From positions 62,001-126,000 of the forward strand of contig NZ_CAIJDE010000058.1 in the NCBI RefSeq assembly GCF_903819335.1: DNA of 64,000 bases. Reading direction: 5' to 3'. Under the pieces are notes generated by a model, which was not told the DNA's origin, searched no databases, and saw only the letters and a list, made by a program, of their open reading frames with translations. The stretch is from Flavobacterium panici (GTDB taxonomy: Bacteria; Bacteroidota; Bacteroidia; Flavobacteriales; Flavobacteriaceae). Positions 35,388 to 45,183 of this stretch are shown here, one piece after another; within the stretch, counting starts at the first letter, position 1, and each line of letters starts with the position of its first letter. The position numbers were made by a program, and so were the translations under genes.

Positions 35388-38300
35388 ATGAGTTTATCAA
35401 CTACAAGTATAAGAAGACCTGTTTTAACCATTGTACTGAATTTATTAATCATATTATTCGGTTTTATTGGTTATACGTTTTTGGGTGTTCGTGAATTTCC
35501 TTCTATCGATCCCGCACAGGTTTCTATTAGAACCAATTATACAGGAGCCAATTCTGATATTATAGAATCACAAATTACAGAACCTCTTGAAAAAGCAGTA
35601 AATGCAATTGACGGAATTCGAAACATAACATCATCCAGTAATCAGGGAAGCAGTAATATTACCATCGAATTTAATCTGGATAAAAATCTGGAAGAAGCCG
35701 CAAATGATGTTCGTGACAAAGTTTCGCAGGCTGTTCGAAGTTTACCTCAGGATATTGATGCGCCGCCGGTGGTTTCTAAAGCCGATGCCGATAGTGAATC
35801 TATTATTTCGATGACGGTTCAGAGCGATACCCGAAGTCCTTTAGAACTAAGTGATTATGCCGAAAATGTAATTTCACAGCGCTTAGAAACTATTCCCGGA
35901 GTAAGCGGGGTTCAAATTTGGGGACAAAAACGTTACGCCATGCGTTTATGGATTGATCCGATAAAATTAAATGCTTATAACTGTACTGTTGCTGATGTTC
36001 GGGATGCCTTAAATGCGCAAAACGTAGAATTACCATCTGGAAAATTAACTGGAAACAATACCGAATTGACCGTAAAAACCATTGGAAATCTTTCTAAACC
36101 AGAAGAATTTAATAACATTATCATTCGAACAGACGGAGAGAAAATTGTTCGTTTGAGCGATGTGGGTGGTGCCGAATTAGGACCTGAAAATATCGAAACT
36201 TCTTTGACATCTTCAGGACTTCCAATGATTGGTTTAGCCATTGTCCCAATGCCGGGAGCCAATTATCTTGATATTTCGAAAGAATTCTATAAAAAATATG
36301 ATGCTCTAAAAAAGGATCTTCCAAAGGATATAAAACTAAATATTGCACTTGACAATACGCTGTTCGTAAAAAAATCGGTATTGGAAGTTGCCGAAACTTT
36401 AGGAATTTCGATCATTCTGGTAATCATTATTATTTATCTTTTCTTTAGAGACTGGGCAATTGCGTTCAGGCCTTTAATTGATATTCCCGTTTCATTAATT
36501 GCTACTTTCTTTATCATGTGGCTTTTCGGGTTTTCCATCAATGTATTGACTTTATTAGCCATTGTTTTGGCAACAGGTTTGGTTGTGGATGACGGAATTG
36601 TAGTTACCGAAAATATATTTAAAAAGGTCGAAGAAGGAATGTCGCCAATTGAAGCAGCCATTAAAGGTTCTAATGAAATTTTCTATGCCGTAATCTCTAT
36701 TTCAGTAACACTTGCGGCGGTATTTTTACCTGTAATTTTCTTAGAAGGTTTCGTAGGCCGACTCTTTAGGGAATTTGGGGTCGTTATTGGTGCCGCTGTA
36801 TTAATTTCTGCCTTTGTATCCTTGACTTTAACGCCAATGTTAAATGCTTATTTAATGAAAGGCGGAGAACAAAAAAAATCAAAATTCTATATAAAAACAG
36901 AGCCATTTTTCGAAAAAATGAACAGCGGTTATGCGGAGTCTTTAACCAAATTCATGGATAAAAAATGGATCTCCTTCCCCATACTTATTGCTTGTTTTGG
37001 ATTGATTTATTTGTTTTTTACTATACTCCCAAAAGAAACTGCTCCTTATGATGACAGAAGTTCGGTAACCATGAGAATGACCACTCCAGAGGGTTCTTCT
37101 TATGAATATACCAACCGTTTTATGCAGGAAATATCAAAATTGGTTGATGATTCTATTCCGGAGAAAAAAGTCAGCTTGGTAATTACCGCAGGAGGTTCCG
37201 GAGGTTCTGCAACAAATTCCGGTTTTATCAGGCTTTCGCTTAAAGAACCAGACGAAAGAAACAAGTCTCAAAAAGATATAGCCGATCAATTATCAAAATG
37301 GACTAAAAAATATCCAGATGCTAAAACATCTGTGATTCAGCAGCCTACAATTGCCGTGAACAGACGTGGAGGTCTTCCGATTCAGTACATTATTCAGGCT
37401 CCAACTTTTGAAAAACTAAGAGAAAAAATCCCTGTTTTTATGAATGAAGTAGGTAAAAGCGATGTTTTCTCGACAACAGATGTCAATTTAAAATTTAATA
37501 AACCTGAAATCAACGTAAGTATCGATCGTGAAAAAGCAGAGAGTTTAGGAATTTCTATTATTGATATTGCACAAACTTTACAGCTTTCGTTAAGCGGACA
37601 GCGTTTTGGATATTTCATTAAAAACGGAAAACAATATCAGGTTATAGGTCAGTTTGATCAAAAAGACAGATCAAAACCGCTGGATTTAACTTCAATGTTT
37701 GTGAAGAACAAAAGCGGACAATTAATTCAAATGGACAATGTTGTCAATGTTGTTGAGCAGAGTAATCCGCCGCAATTGTACCACAACAATCGTTATATGT
37801 CTGCAACCGTTTCTGCAGGTTTAGCACCGGGAAAAAGTATCAGCGATGGTATTGAGGAAATGGACAGGATTAAAGCCAAAGTTTTAAACGAAAGTTTTAC
37901 AACAGATTTAAGTGGAGAATCGCGAGATTTTGTGGAGAGTAGTTCTAATACTTCTTTCGCATTTGGATTAGCTTTATTATTAATTTTCCTGATTCTTGCA
38001 GCACAGTTTGAAAGTTTTATCGATCCATTTATTATCATATTAACAGTACCAATGGCGGTTGCCGGAGCTTTATTTTCGCTTTGGTTATTCAATCAAACGT
38101 GGAATATTTTCAGCCAGATTGGAACCGTAATGCTTATTGGCCTGGTTACTAAAAATGGTATTTTGATTGTCGAATTTGCCAATCAGTTACGAGAGCAGGG
38201 CAAGCCAAAAATGGAAGCTATTCTTGAAGCATCAGAAGCACGTTTACGTCCTATTTTAATGACGAGTTTAGCGATTGCATTAGGAGCATTACCAATTGCA

Positions 38301-38483
38301 ATGTCGCTTGGAGCTGCTTCTACCAGTAGAATTGGTATGGGAGTTGTAATTGTGGGAGGAACAATTTTCTCTTTGGCGCTGACTCTTTTTGTGATTCCGG
38401 CGATCTATTTTATGTGGTCAAAAGCCAGAAAACATTATCCTGAATTTGATCGTATCGACGAATACGAAAAAGAAAGTAAATAA
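35388..38483 (+). CDS. RND efflux permease (HAE1/AcrB-like)
   Basis: 1031 residues, normal for the family. The first helix is SIRRPVLTIVLNLLIILFGF; GLVVDDGIVVTENI in TM4 carries the proton-relay Asp pair and the second-half LIGLVTKNGILIVEFANQ motif is typical. Two large periplasmic loops contain the porter and docking domains. It would use proton motive force to expel hydrophobic compounds; substrates are unknown. Preceded by a 114-bp gap holding AATCTAAAATC repeats and followed within 60 bp by the TolC gene. Confidence 0.94.
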   Translation: MSLSTTSIRRPVLTIVLNLLIILFGFIGYTFLGVREFPSIDPAQVSIRTNYTGANSDIIESQITEPLEKAVNAIDGIRNITSSSNQGSSNITIEFNLDKNLEEAANDVRDKVSQAVRSLPQDIDAPPVVSKADADSESIISMTVQSDTRSPLELSDYAENVISQRLETIPGVSGVQIWGQKRYAMRLWIDPIKLNAYNCTVADVRDALNAQNVELPSGKLTGNNTELTVKTIGNLSKPEEFNNIIIRTDGEKIVRLSDVGGAELGPENIETSLTSSGLPMIGLAIVPMPGANYLDISKEFYKKYDALKKDLPKDIKLNIALDNTLFVKKSVLEVAETLGISIILVIIIIYLFFRDWAIAFRPLIDIPVSLIATFFIMWLFGFSINVLTLLAIVLATGLVVDDGIVVTENIFKKVEEGMSPIEAAIKGSNEIFYAVISISVTLAAVFLPVIFLEGFVGRLFREFGVVIGAAVLISAFVSLTLTPMLNAYLMKGGEQKKSKFYIKTEPFFEKMNSGYAESLTKFMDKKWISFPILIACFGLIYLFFTILPKETAPYDDRSSVTMRMTTPEGSSYEYTNRFMQEISKLVDDSIPEKKVSLVITAGGSGGSATNSGFIRLSLKEPDERNKSQKDIADQLSKWTKKYPDAKTSVIQQPTIAVNRRGGLPIQYIIQAPTFEKLREKIPVFMNEVGKSDVFSTTDVNLKFNKPEINVSIDREKAESLGISIIDIAQTLQLSLSGQRFGYFIKNGKQYQVIGQFDQKDRSKPLDLTSMFVKNKSGQLIQMDNVVNVVEQSNPPQLYHNNRYMSATVSAGLAPGKSISDGIEEMDRIKAKVLNESFTTDLSGESRDFVESSSNTSFAFGLALLLIFLILAAQFESFIDPFIIILTVPMAVAGALFSLWLFNQTWNIFSQIGTVMLIGLVTKNGILIVEFANQLREQGKPKMEAILEASEARLRPILMTSLAIALGALPIAMSLGAASTSRIGMGVVIVGGTIFSLALTLFVIPAIYFMWSKARKHYPEFDRIDEYEKESK

Positions 38484-38488
38484 TATTA

Positions 38489-38525
38489 GCCATGAATTCA
38501 CGAATACAATTTGTGAATTCATGGC
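38489..38525 (+). promoter_or_regulatory. Perfect stem-loop between permease and TolC genes
   Basis: GCCATGAATTCAC (38489-38501) is exactly complementary to 38513-38525, with an 11-base loop. No T run follows, so it is more likely an mRNA-stability or attenuation element than a terminator. It lies 15 bp before the TolC ATG. Confidence 0.55.
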
Positions 38526-38539
38526 AAAAGAAAAATAAT

Positions 38540-39850
38540 ATGAATATTAAGAATATATACTGCACTTTAATAGTTCTGTTCTTTTGCGTTTTTAAAACAA
38601 ATGCACAGGAAGTTTTGACTATTGAAGAAGCAATGAAAATCGCTTTAGAAAATAATTTTGAGATTAAAATTGCCAAAAATAATTCGACCATAAGCGAAAC
38701 AAATGTTACTGTAGGAAACGCAGGAATACTGCCAACCGCTACAGCTAATATTGTTGACAACAATAGTGTTACAAACTCAACTCAGGTACGTCAAGACGGA
38801 ACATCAACTACATTAAACAATGCAAAAAACAACAGTTTAACGTATGGTGTTAGTTTAGGCTGGACGGTTTTTGACGGCATGAGAATGTTTGCGAGATACG
38901 ATCAGTTAAAAGAACTTCAAAAATTAGGCGATTCTGAATTAAAAAGAACTATTCTCGTAAAAATTGGTCAGGTAAATGCTGCTTATTATGATTTGGTTCA
39001 GCAACAGCATCAATTAGCGGCTTTAGATACTACAATTGTAATTTCTAAACAAAGAGTAGAATTAGCACAAAATCGTTTCACCATTGGTAAAGCTTCAAAA
39101 TTAGAAGTTTTAAATGCGCAGGTTGATTTAAATACAGATCAGGTTACTTTATTAAGACAAAAAGAATCCTATGCGAATGCTAAAATATTATTGAACCAAT
39201 ATTTAGCACGTGATCCTAAAATTAATTTCAAAGTAACTGATGTTGTTACTGTTGATGATAAACTGGTTTTGGCCGATTTAATGAATTTGGCACAAAAACA
39301 AAATCCGGCTTTAGAATCGCAGATTATCAATAAACGTATTGCCGAATTACAGCTGAAACAAGTAAAAGCAAGTAGATATCCAACTGTAAATTTAACTTCT
39401 GGTTATAATTTTGCCGAAAGTCAGTCGAGTTTAGGATTTACAAGTGAAAACTCTTCAAGAGGTTTTACCTATGGATTTAATGCTTCGATGAATATTTTTG
39501 ACGGATTTAATCAGCATCGAAATGAAAAAGTAGCCAAGCTTCAAATCGAAAATTCTCAAATTGCAATTGACCAGCAAAATATGATTCTGAACACGCAATT
39601 AAGTACTGCTTTTCAAACGTATTTAACCAATTTAGAATTAATTGATTTAGAAGAAAATAACGAAGCAATTGCCAGACAAAATTTAGAAATTACTTTAGAT
39701 AAATTCAGAATTGGAACTATCACAACCATTGATTTCAGAACGGCTCAGCTCAATTATGTAAACGCAAAAGTTCGTTACAGCAATGCGCAATACGAAGCAA
39801 AATTATCTGAAATTGCCTTAAAAGAATTAGCAGGAAATATTAATTTTTAA
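38540..39850 (+). CDS. TolC-family outer-membrane efflux channel
   Basis: 436 residues from ATG 38540 (MNIKNIYCTLIVLFFCVF); the earlier ATG at 38492 lies inside a stem-loop and would precede the signal peptide by 16 polar residues. The signal peptide ends near TNAQE, followed by LTIEEAMKIALENNFEIKIA, the outer-membrane efflux protein repeat. A second internal repeat begins around LADLMNLAQKQNPALE. It completes a tripartite pump with the two genes upstream. Confidence 0.92.
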   Translation: MNIKNIYCTLIVLFFCVFKTNAQEVLTIEEAMKIALENNFEIKIAKNNSTISETNVTVGNAGILPTATANIVDNNSVTNSTQVRQDGTSTTLNNAKNNSLTYGVSLGWTVFDGMRMFARYDQLKELQKLGDSELKRTILVKIGQVNAAYYDLVQQQHQLAALDTTIVISKQRVELAQNRFTIGKASKLEVLNAQVDLNTDQVTLLRQKESYANAKILLNQYLARDPKINFKVTDVVTVDDKLVLADLMNLAQKQNPALESQIINKRIAELQLKQVKASRYPTVNLTSGYNFAESQSSLGFTSENSSRGFTYGFNASMNIFDGFNQHRNEKVAKLQIENSQIAIDQQNMILNTQLSTAFQTYLTNLELIDLEENNEAIARQNLEITLDKFRIGTITTIDFRTAQLNYVNAKVRYSNAQYEAKLSEIALKELAGNINF

Positions 39851-40028
39851 TTTTTCAACTAATAATTAAGAGAACTAGAACCACTTACCTATAAAATATA
39901 AAGCATTAGTTTGAACTCATCTTCATCTGCTAATCTCCTAAATCTGCGGGGAAAAAATCAGCTCGCAGATTCAGCAGATTCAGCAGATTTTTTTTTCATA
40001 TTACAACAAATTAGGTGATTTTTTATTT

Positions 40029-40036
40029 TAAATTTG
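40029..40036 (+). promoter_or_regulatory. -7 element before the bestrophin gene
   Basis: TAAATTTG matches TAnnTTTG and ends 18 bp before the ATG at 40055. No TTG was seen at the expected distance. Upstream, 39966-39988 holds a CAGATTCAG tandem triplication without evident function. Confidence 0.4.
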
Positions 40037-40054
40037 TTTCAAAACAAAATTTAG

Positions 40055-40918
40055 ATGATCTCTTATAATACCAAAGAATGGTTTACGTTCATATTCCATT
40101 TTCATAAATCAGATACCGTTAGAAAACTATTTCCAATCATGCTTGCGATTGGTGTTTATGCCGCAGCCGTTGGATATCTGGAAGTTGAATACTTTAAAGT
40201 TGGCAAAAATGATTATATCCACAACATTCCTATTATGCACGGAATGCTTGGTTTTGTCATTTCGTTATTACTGGTTTTTAGAACAAACACCGCGTATGAC
40301 CGCTGGTGGGAAGGACGTAAACTTTGGGGAGGTTTGGTAAACAGTAGCCGTAATCTGGCTATAAAACTTTCGGCAATTTTAAAAGACGAAAACGACAGGA
40401 GTTTCTTTAGAAAATTTATTCCGCTATATGCTGATATTCTGCACAAACATTTAAAAGATGCTGATACCAGCAAACAACTTTTTGAAGATGTTGATTTAGA
40501 AATTGACCATCATAAACACAAACCCAATCAGCTTAAAAGAATCATGTATCATAAAATCAATGATTTGTATGATGCAAAGAAAATTACTGGCGATCAGTTA
40601 ATCATTTTAAATGACGAATTGCAATCGTTTACAGATATCTGCGGTGCGTGCGAGCGTATTAAAAACACGCCTATTCCCTACTCTTACAGCGCTTTTATCA
40701 AGAAATTTATCTTCTTTTATACCATGACACTTCCGTTTGGATATTCTATTAGTTTGGGATATTTTGTAGCGCCGGTTGTCGTTTTTATATTTTATGTTTT
40801 GGCGAGTTTGGAGCTTATTGCCGAGGAAATCGAAGATCCGTTTGGAGATGATGAAAATGATCTTCCAACAAAAAAGATTTCTGAAAACATCAAAAAACAT
40901 ATTGAAGAATTGATTTAA
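40055..40918 (+). CDS. Bestrophin-family ion channel
   Basis: 287 residues. HGMLGFVISLLLVFRTNTAY followed by DRWWEGRKLWG is the bestrophin signature, and the C-terminal LELIAEEIEDPFGDDENDLP is the conserved acidic end. About four membrane helices are visible. Prokaryotic bestrophins form pentameric channels, some cation-selective; ion selectivity is not predictable here. Stand-alone gene. Confidence 0.92.
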   Translation: MISYNTKEWFTFIFHFHKSDTVRKLFPIMLAIGVYAAAVGYLEVEYFKVGKNDYIHNIPIMHGMLGFVISLLLVFRTNTAYDRWWEGRKLWGGLVNSSRNLAIKLSAILKDENDRSFFRKFIPLYADILHKHLKDADTSKQLFEDVDLEIDHHKHKPNQLKRIMYHKINDLYDAKKITGDQLIILNDELQSFTDICGACERIKNTPIPYSYSAFIKKFIFFYTMTLPFGYSISLGYFVAPVVVFIFYVLASLELIAEEIEDPFGDDENDLPTKKISENIKKHIEELI

Positions 40919-41019
40919 ACAAGCTAAAACTCAAAAGAATAACATACTATTTTGAGCTAAACAGATGTTTTAAGGGAGAAAAACCAAATAAATTCTTTCT
41001 TACTACAATTCTCAATCCT

Positions 41020-41027
41020 TATATTTG
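41020..41027 (+). promoter_or_regulatory. -7 element before pheT
   Basis: TATATTTG matches TAnnTTTG, 26 bp before the pheT ATG. No clear -33 TTG was found. Confidence 0.42.
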
Positions 41028-41053
41028 TATCCTGATAAAAGAATAAAACTAAC

Positions 41054-43474
41054 ATGAAAATATCTTATAACTGGTTAAAACAATTCATTAAAACGGATTG
41101 GACATCTGAGCAAACTTCTGAATTATTGACAGATCTGGGTCTTGAAGTTGAAGTTGTTGAGAAATACCAGTCTATTAAAGGCGGATTAGAAGGAGTTGTT
41201 GTAGGTCACGTACTTACCTGCGAAAAACATCCTGATGCAGACCGATTAAAAGTTACTACAGTAAATATTGGTTTAGAAGCTCCTGTACAAATTGTATGCG
41301 GTGCTGCGAATGTGGCTGCGGGACAAAAAGTTCCTGTTGCAACTATTGGAACCGTTTTATATGATAAAGAAGGCGTTGAATTTACTATTAAAAAAGGTAA
41401 AATTCGCGGACAGGAAAGCCACGGAATGATTTGTGCCGAAGATGAATTAGGTCTTGGTACGGGACATGACGGAATTATGGTTCTGGATGAAAATCTGGTT
41501 CCGGGAACTAAAGCTTCTGAAGTTTTTCAAATTGCTGATGATGAAGTTTTCGAAATTGGTTTAACACCAAACCGTGCCGATGCAATGAGCCACTATGGAA
41601 CAGCGCGCGATTTAAGAGCCGGAATGCTTCAAAGAGGCGTAAACGTAGAATTGATTACACCATCTGTAAGCAATTTTAGAGTTGATATGCGTACACTTAA
41701 AATTGATGTTAATGTTGAAGAACCAGCTTTAGCACCAAGATATTGTGGTGTAACAATTTCAGGAATTACGGTTCACGAATCTCCAAAATGGCTTCAGGAT
41801 CGTTTAAAAGCAATTGGTTTAACGCCAAAAAATAATATTGTCGATGTTACTAATTATGTTTTACATGAGTTAGGACAGCCGCTTCATGCTTTTGATGCTG
41901 CAAAAATTACCGGAAAAGTAATTGTAAAAACATTGCCGGAAGGAACAAAATTTACCACTCTTGATGATGTTGAAAGAACATTGCATGCTGAGGATTTAAT
42001 GATTTGTGATGAAAAAGGCCCGCTTTGTATTGCAGGTGTTTTTGGAGGAAAAAAATCGGGCGTTACAGACGGAACAACTTCTATTTTCTTAGAAAGTGCT
42101 TATTTTGATGCTGTAAGCGTTCGTAAAACAGCAAAAAGACATCAATTGAATACAGATGCTTCTTTTAGATTTGAAAGAGGAATTGACCCAACTATTACAG
42201 AATATGCTTTAAAACGTGCGGCTATCTTAATTCAGGAAGTTGCAGGTGGAAAAATTACATCAGATGTTGTAGAAGTTTATCCTAAAAAAGTGGAAGATTT
42301 TTCGGTTTTATTGAATTTCAGCCACGTTTCTAAAATCATTGGACAAGAAATCCCAAAAGATACCATCAAAAAAATCCTTGTTTCTTTAGATATTAAAGTA
42401 AACAGCGTTTCTGATACTGGTTTAGGTTTAACTATTCCGGCGTATCGTGTTGACGTCCAAAGAGAAATTGATGTTATTGAAGAAATTCTAAGAGTTTATG
42501 GTTACAACAATATTGAGTTTTCTAAAAAATTCAATGCAACGGTAGCTAATTCTCCAAGAACAGAAGATTATAAAGTACAAAATGTTATCGCTTCTCAATT
42601 AAACTCTCAAGGTTTTCATGAAATGATGGCAAACTCTTTAACAACAGCTGCTTATGCAAAATTATCGACTGTTTTAAAAGAAGAACATAATGTTACCATG
42701 TTAAATCCTTTAAGCAGTGATTTATCAACAATGCGTCAGTCGTTGTTGTTTTCTGCTCTTGAAGCGATTTCATACAATATCAATAGAAGAAATTCTGATT
42801 TAAAATTATTTGAATTCGGAAAATCTTATCACAAATACCTAAACGGTTACGAAGAGCACAAACATTTAACTTTATCTATTTCTGGAAACAGAAATAAAGA
42901 AAGCTGGACAACGCCTCAAAAAGGAACTGATTTCTTCTTATTGAAAGGGTATGCAAAAGGTATTTTGGCTCGTTTGGGAATTGAAAAAATTTCGAATGCT
43001 CCGGTTCAGTCTGATGTTTTCTCAGAAGGAACTTCTATTTGCTACAACAATGATACATTGGTTGAAATGGGAGTCGTGAAGAAATCGATTTTAAAGCATT
43101 TCGGAATCAAACAAGATGTTTATTATGCTGATTTCAACTGGGATTTGATTTTAAAAATCATTACAGGAAAAATTAAGTATACGGAGATTCCTAAATATCC
43201 TGAAGTTCGCAGGGATTTAGCTTTATTAATCGACGAGAAAACGACTTACGAAAGCATTTTTAACCTGGCGAGACAAACGGAGAAAGTACTTTTAAAAGAC
43301 ATTAATTTATTTGATGTATATCAGGGAGATAAACTTCCGGAAGGTAAAAAATCGTATGCTTTAAGCTTTACAATCCAGGATAATACAAAAACGCTTACTG
43401 ATGCTCAGATTGATAAAATCATGTCTAAATTACAACAGACTTTTGAAACTGAACTTGGCGCAAGCTTAAGATAA
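41054..43474 (+). CDS. pheT: Phenylalanine-tRNA ligase beta subunit
   Basis: 806 residues. It starts MKISYNWLKQFIKTDW; the EMAP/OB tRNA-binding domain covers about 40-150 (HPDADRLKVTTVNIG, then IVCGAANVAAGQKVP). B3/B4 editing and B5 domains follow, with NIVDVTNYVLHELGQPLHAF in B3. The C-terminal ferredoxin-fold anticodon domain ends with YALSFTIQDNTKTLTDAQI. It pairs with the alpha subunit to charge tRNA-Phe; pheS is not in the window. It has its own strong terminator. Confidence 0.96.
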   Translation: MKISYNWLKQFIKTDWTSEQTSELLTDLGLEVEVVEKYQSIKGGLEGVVVGHVLTCEKHPDADRLKVTTVNIGLEAPVQIVCGAANVAAGQKVPVATIGTVLYDKEGVEFTIKKGKIRGQESHGMICAEDELGLGTGHDGIMVLDENLVPGTKASEVFQIADDEVFEIGLTPNRADAMSHYGTARDLRAGMLQRGVNVELITPSVSNFRVDMRTLKIDVNVEEPALAPRYCGVTISGITVHESPKWLQDRLKAIGLTPKNNIVDVTNYVLHELGQPLHAFDAAKITGKVIVKTLPEGTKFTTLDDVERTLHAEDLMICDEKGPLCIAGVFGGKKSGVTDGTTSIFLESAYFDAVSVRKTAKRHQLNTDASFRFERGIDPTITEYALKRAAILIQEVAGGKITSDVVEVYPKKVEDFSVLLNFSHVSKIIGQEIPKDTIKKILVSLDIKVNSVSDTGLGLTIPAYRVDVQREIDVIEEILRVYGYNNIEFSKKFNATVANSPRTEDYKVQNVIASQLNSQGFHEMMANSLTTAAYAKLSTVLKEEHNVTMLNPLSSDLSTMRQSLLFSALEAISYNINRRNSDLKLFEFGKSYHKYLNGYEEHKHLTLSISGNRNKESWTTPQKGTDFFLLKGYAKGILARLGIEKISNAPVQSDVFSEGTSICYNNDTLVEMGVVKKSILKHFGIKQDVYYADFNWDLILKIITGKIKYTEIPKYPEVRRDLALLIDEKTTYESIFNLARQTEKVLLKDINLFDVYQGDKLPEGKKSYALSFTIQDNTKTLTDAQIDKIMSKLQQTFETELGASLR

Positions 43475-43496
43475 AATCTTAAAGTTATAAAATAAC

Positions 43497-43536
43497 AAAC
43501 CCGACAGGTATTATACTTGTCGGGTTTCTTTTTTTT
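43497..43536 (+). terminator. Rho-independent terminator of pheT
   Basis: AAACCCGACA (43497-43506) pairs with TGTCGGGTTT (43518-43527) followed by CTTTTTTTT. It begins 22 bp after the stop codon. Confidence 0.9.
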
Positions 43537-44003
43537 GTTTCAAGTTTTTTTGTTTCAAGTTTCAGGTTTCAGGTGGTTGCCTGAGTATTGTTTTACCATA
43601 AAATTCGCAAAGAATTTCACAAAGTGTCTGAATGTTTTTGTTGACCCACATCTTCAAAACATTATTTCTTTACGCAATCCTTTGCGGACTTTGAGGTAAA
43701 TTAACAAGCTGCCGAGCCTGAAACCTTAAACACCAAAAAACAAAAACACTAACTAATAAAATATTTATTTCAAATTTGATTCTAAAATCTTAATTGTTAA
43801 TTATGTATTTTTAGTTATAAGTTTTTCATTGTGTCTTTTTCTGCTAAAAGAATTTTCTTTACTGTTGTTTATGTGCTTTTAGCATCCGTTCTTATTCCTA
43901 AAAATTGACATCGTAAAATTATTTAATTACAAAATAGTATTAAGCCGTATTTTAACCCGTTTTTTTAGATAATTTTACCTGTAAAAAAAGGGTGTTTTTC
44001 CCC

Positions 44004-44034
44004 TTGCGTTGTTTTTAGGCATCAAATAATTTTG
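44004..44034 (+). promoter_or_regulatory. Promoter of the 44.1-46.6 kb signalling operon
   Basis: TTG at 44004-44006 and TAATTTTG at 44027-44034, spacer 20 bp, match the Bacteroidota consensus. The first ATG is at 44093. Confidence 0.55.
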
Positions 44035-44092
44035 TCGTCTACAATTAAAAAAACAGTAAACTAAACCAGTAACCAATTAAATTAAAAAAACA

Positions 44093-44527
44093 ATGAAAAA
44101 TCCTCCCGCAAAACCGAATCAGTTAATATCGAAAGAATTTGCAAAACAATTAAATGTTAACTACAATGCTAAAAAAGCGGCTTCCTTAACTGGTAAACGC
44201 GCTAAGAAAGAAGATGCAAATGCTGTTTGGTATTCATTAGAAGCTTTAGAAAGTTATATACACTATATTAAAACCCATGGCGCACAAGACGGATATAACG
44301 TAGATGGAATACGTTTTTATTTTGGTGTATATCCAGATGATGAACAACACGGCGAAAAAGCCGGATTAACAACCCTATTCTTGGTTCCAACAGGAAAAAA
44401 AGTTGAAGATAATACCGCAAAAGTTCAAAGCTTTGCCATGGTGCAAGAATCAGCTCCAGCTGATATTCAAAGTCTTGACCCTATGAATTACGGTAATATC
44501 GGCAGACCGCCAAGCTTAATCTATTAA
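44093..44527 (+). CDS. Conserved protein of unknown function, first gene of a two-component operon
   Basis: 144 residues, soluble, no signal peptide. The core reads LEALESYIHYIKTHGAQDGY, then GIRFYFGVYPDD and GLTTLFLVPTG, a mixed alpha/beta pattern I do not recognise as a named domain. The C-terminus is Pro/Ser-rich. It is followed 8 bp later by a membrane protein and then by a kinase and regulator, so it may be a cytoplasmic partner of that system. Confidence 0.6.
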   Translation: MKNPPAKPNQLISKEFAKQLNVNYNAKKAASLTGKRAKKEDANAVWYSLEALESYIHYIKTHGAQDGYNVDGIRFYFGVYPDDEQHGEKAGLTTLFLVPTGKKVEDNTAKVQSFAMVQESAPADIQSLDPMNYGNIGRPPSLIY

Positions 44528-44535
44528 TAAAAAAT

Positions 44536-45183
44536 ATGTTTGAATTTTTAAGATCGTATATCATTTATTTAGCTTTATTATCAGGAGGCATCGGATTAAT
44601 TTCAATGCATAAATTACCTGGTAATAAAGCTAAATTTTTAGTAATTTTAATCTTTTTTTCTGCACTAATCGAATTAGTGGGATATTATTTTACCTATTTG
44701 ACAGGCTTATTAAATTATTATGTCTATAATTTCTATATGTTTGTCAGCTTTTCTGCCTATATATTACTGCTCCGAAGTCTTTTGTCGAAGATAAATTACA
44801 GAATGACGGCAGTTTACTTTTTAATTCTGTTTATTGTTTCCTTCTTTTTAAATATTATTTATTTTAAAGAAGATACAAATCGTTCCTTTACATACAGTTT
44901 TGCCATAGGTGTAATGTTAGTATTAATATTATCCTGCTTATATTTGGTGGAGATTTTTAATTCAGACAAAATTTTAAATTTCAAACGATCTGTTTTTTTC
45001 TGGTACATTTTAGGAATATTGGTTTTCCACGTTCCTTTTACGCCTTTTATGTTAGCCATCAATTGGTTTCTTATCAAACAAGACGAATCGGTATTTAGTT
45101 TAGTATTGTTCATCTTAAATTTTTTAGCACATAGTTGTTATATTATAGGTTTTTTATGGAGCGAAAAGAAATACAACTATTAG
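44536..45183 (+). CDS. Seven-helix integral membrane protein, possible sensor partner of the histidine kinase
   Basis: 215 residues, almost wholly hydrophobic, with about seven segments including YIIYLALLSGGIGLISM, YMFVSFSAYILLLRSLL and FILNFLAHSCYIIGFLW. No transporter or enzyme motif is visible. Its last 28 bases overlap the kinase gene, indicating translational coupling. A sensory input role is an inference from context. Confidence 0.6.
   Translation: MFEFLRSYIIYLALLSGGIGLISMHKLPGNKAKFLVILIFFSALIELVGYYFTYLTGLLNYYVYNFYMFVSFSAYILLLRSLLSKINYRMTAVYFLILFIVSFFLNIIYFKEDTNRSFTYSFAIGVMLVLILSCLYLVEIFNSDKILNFKRSVFFWYILGILVFHVPFTPFMLAINWFLIKQDESVFSLVLFILNFLAHSCYIIGFLWSEKKYNY

Larger units (their letters stand above)
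43475..44092. other. Intergenic region after pheT with repeats
   Basis: 618 bp without a credible gene. It holds the pheT terminator (43497), copies of the TTTCAAGTTTCAGGTTTCAGG repeat family near 43545-43572 and their partial complements near 43712-43725, and the promoter at 44004-44034. A short positive-strand frame near 43517-43699 is low-complexity repeat sequence and not taken as a gene. Confidence 0.6.

Noticed and set aside
41010..41053. Phe-codon attenuator leader before pheT
   Set aside because: No short Phe-rich leader peptide or terminator/antiterminator pair is visible between the -7 element and the ATG.
43517..43699. Short plus-strand frame after the pheT terminator
   Set aside because: Made of TTTCAAGTTTCAGG repeats and low-complexity sequence, no plausible protein.
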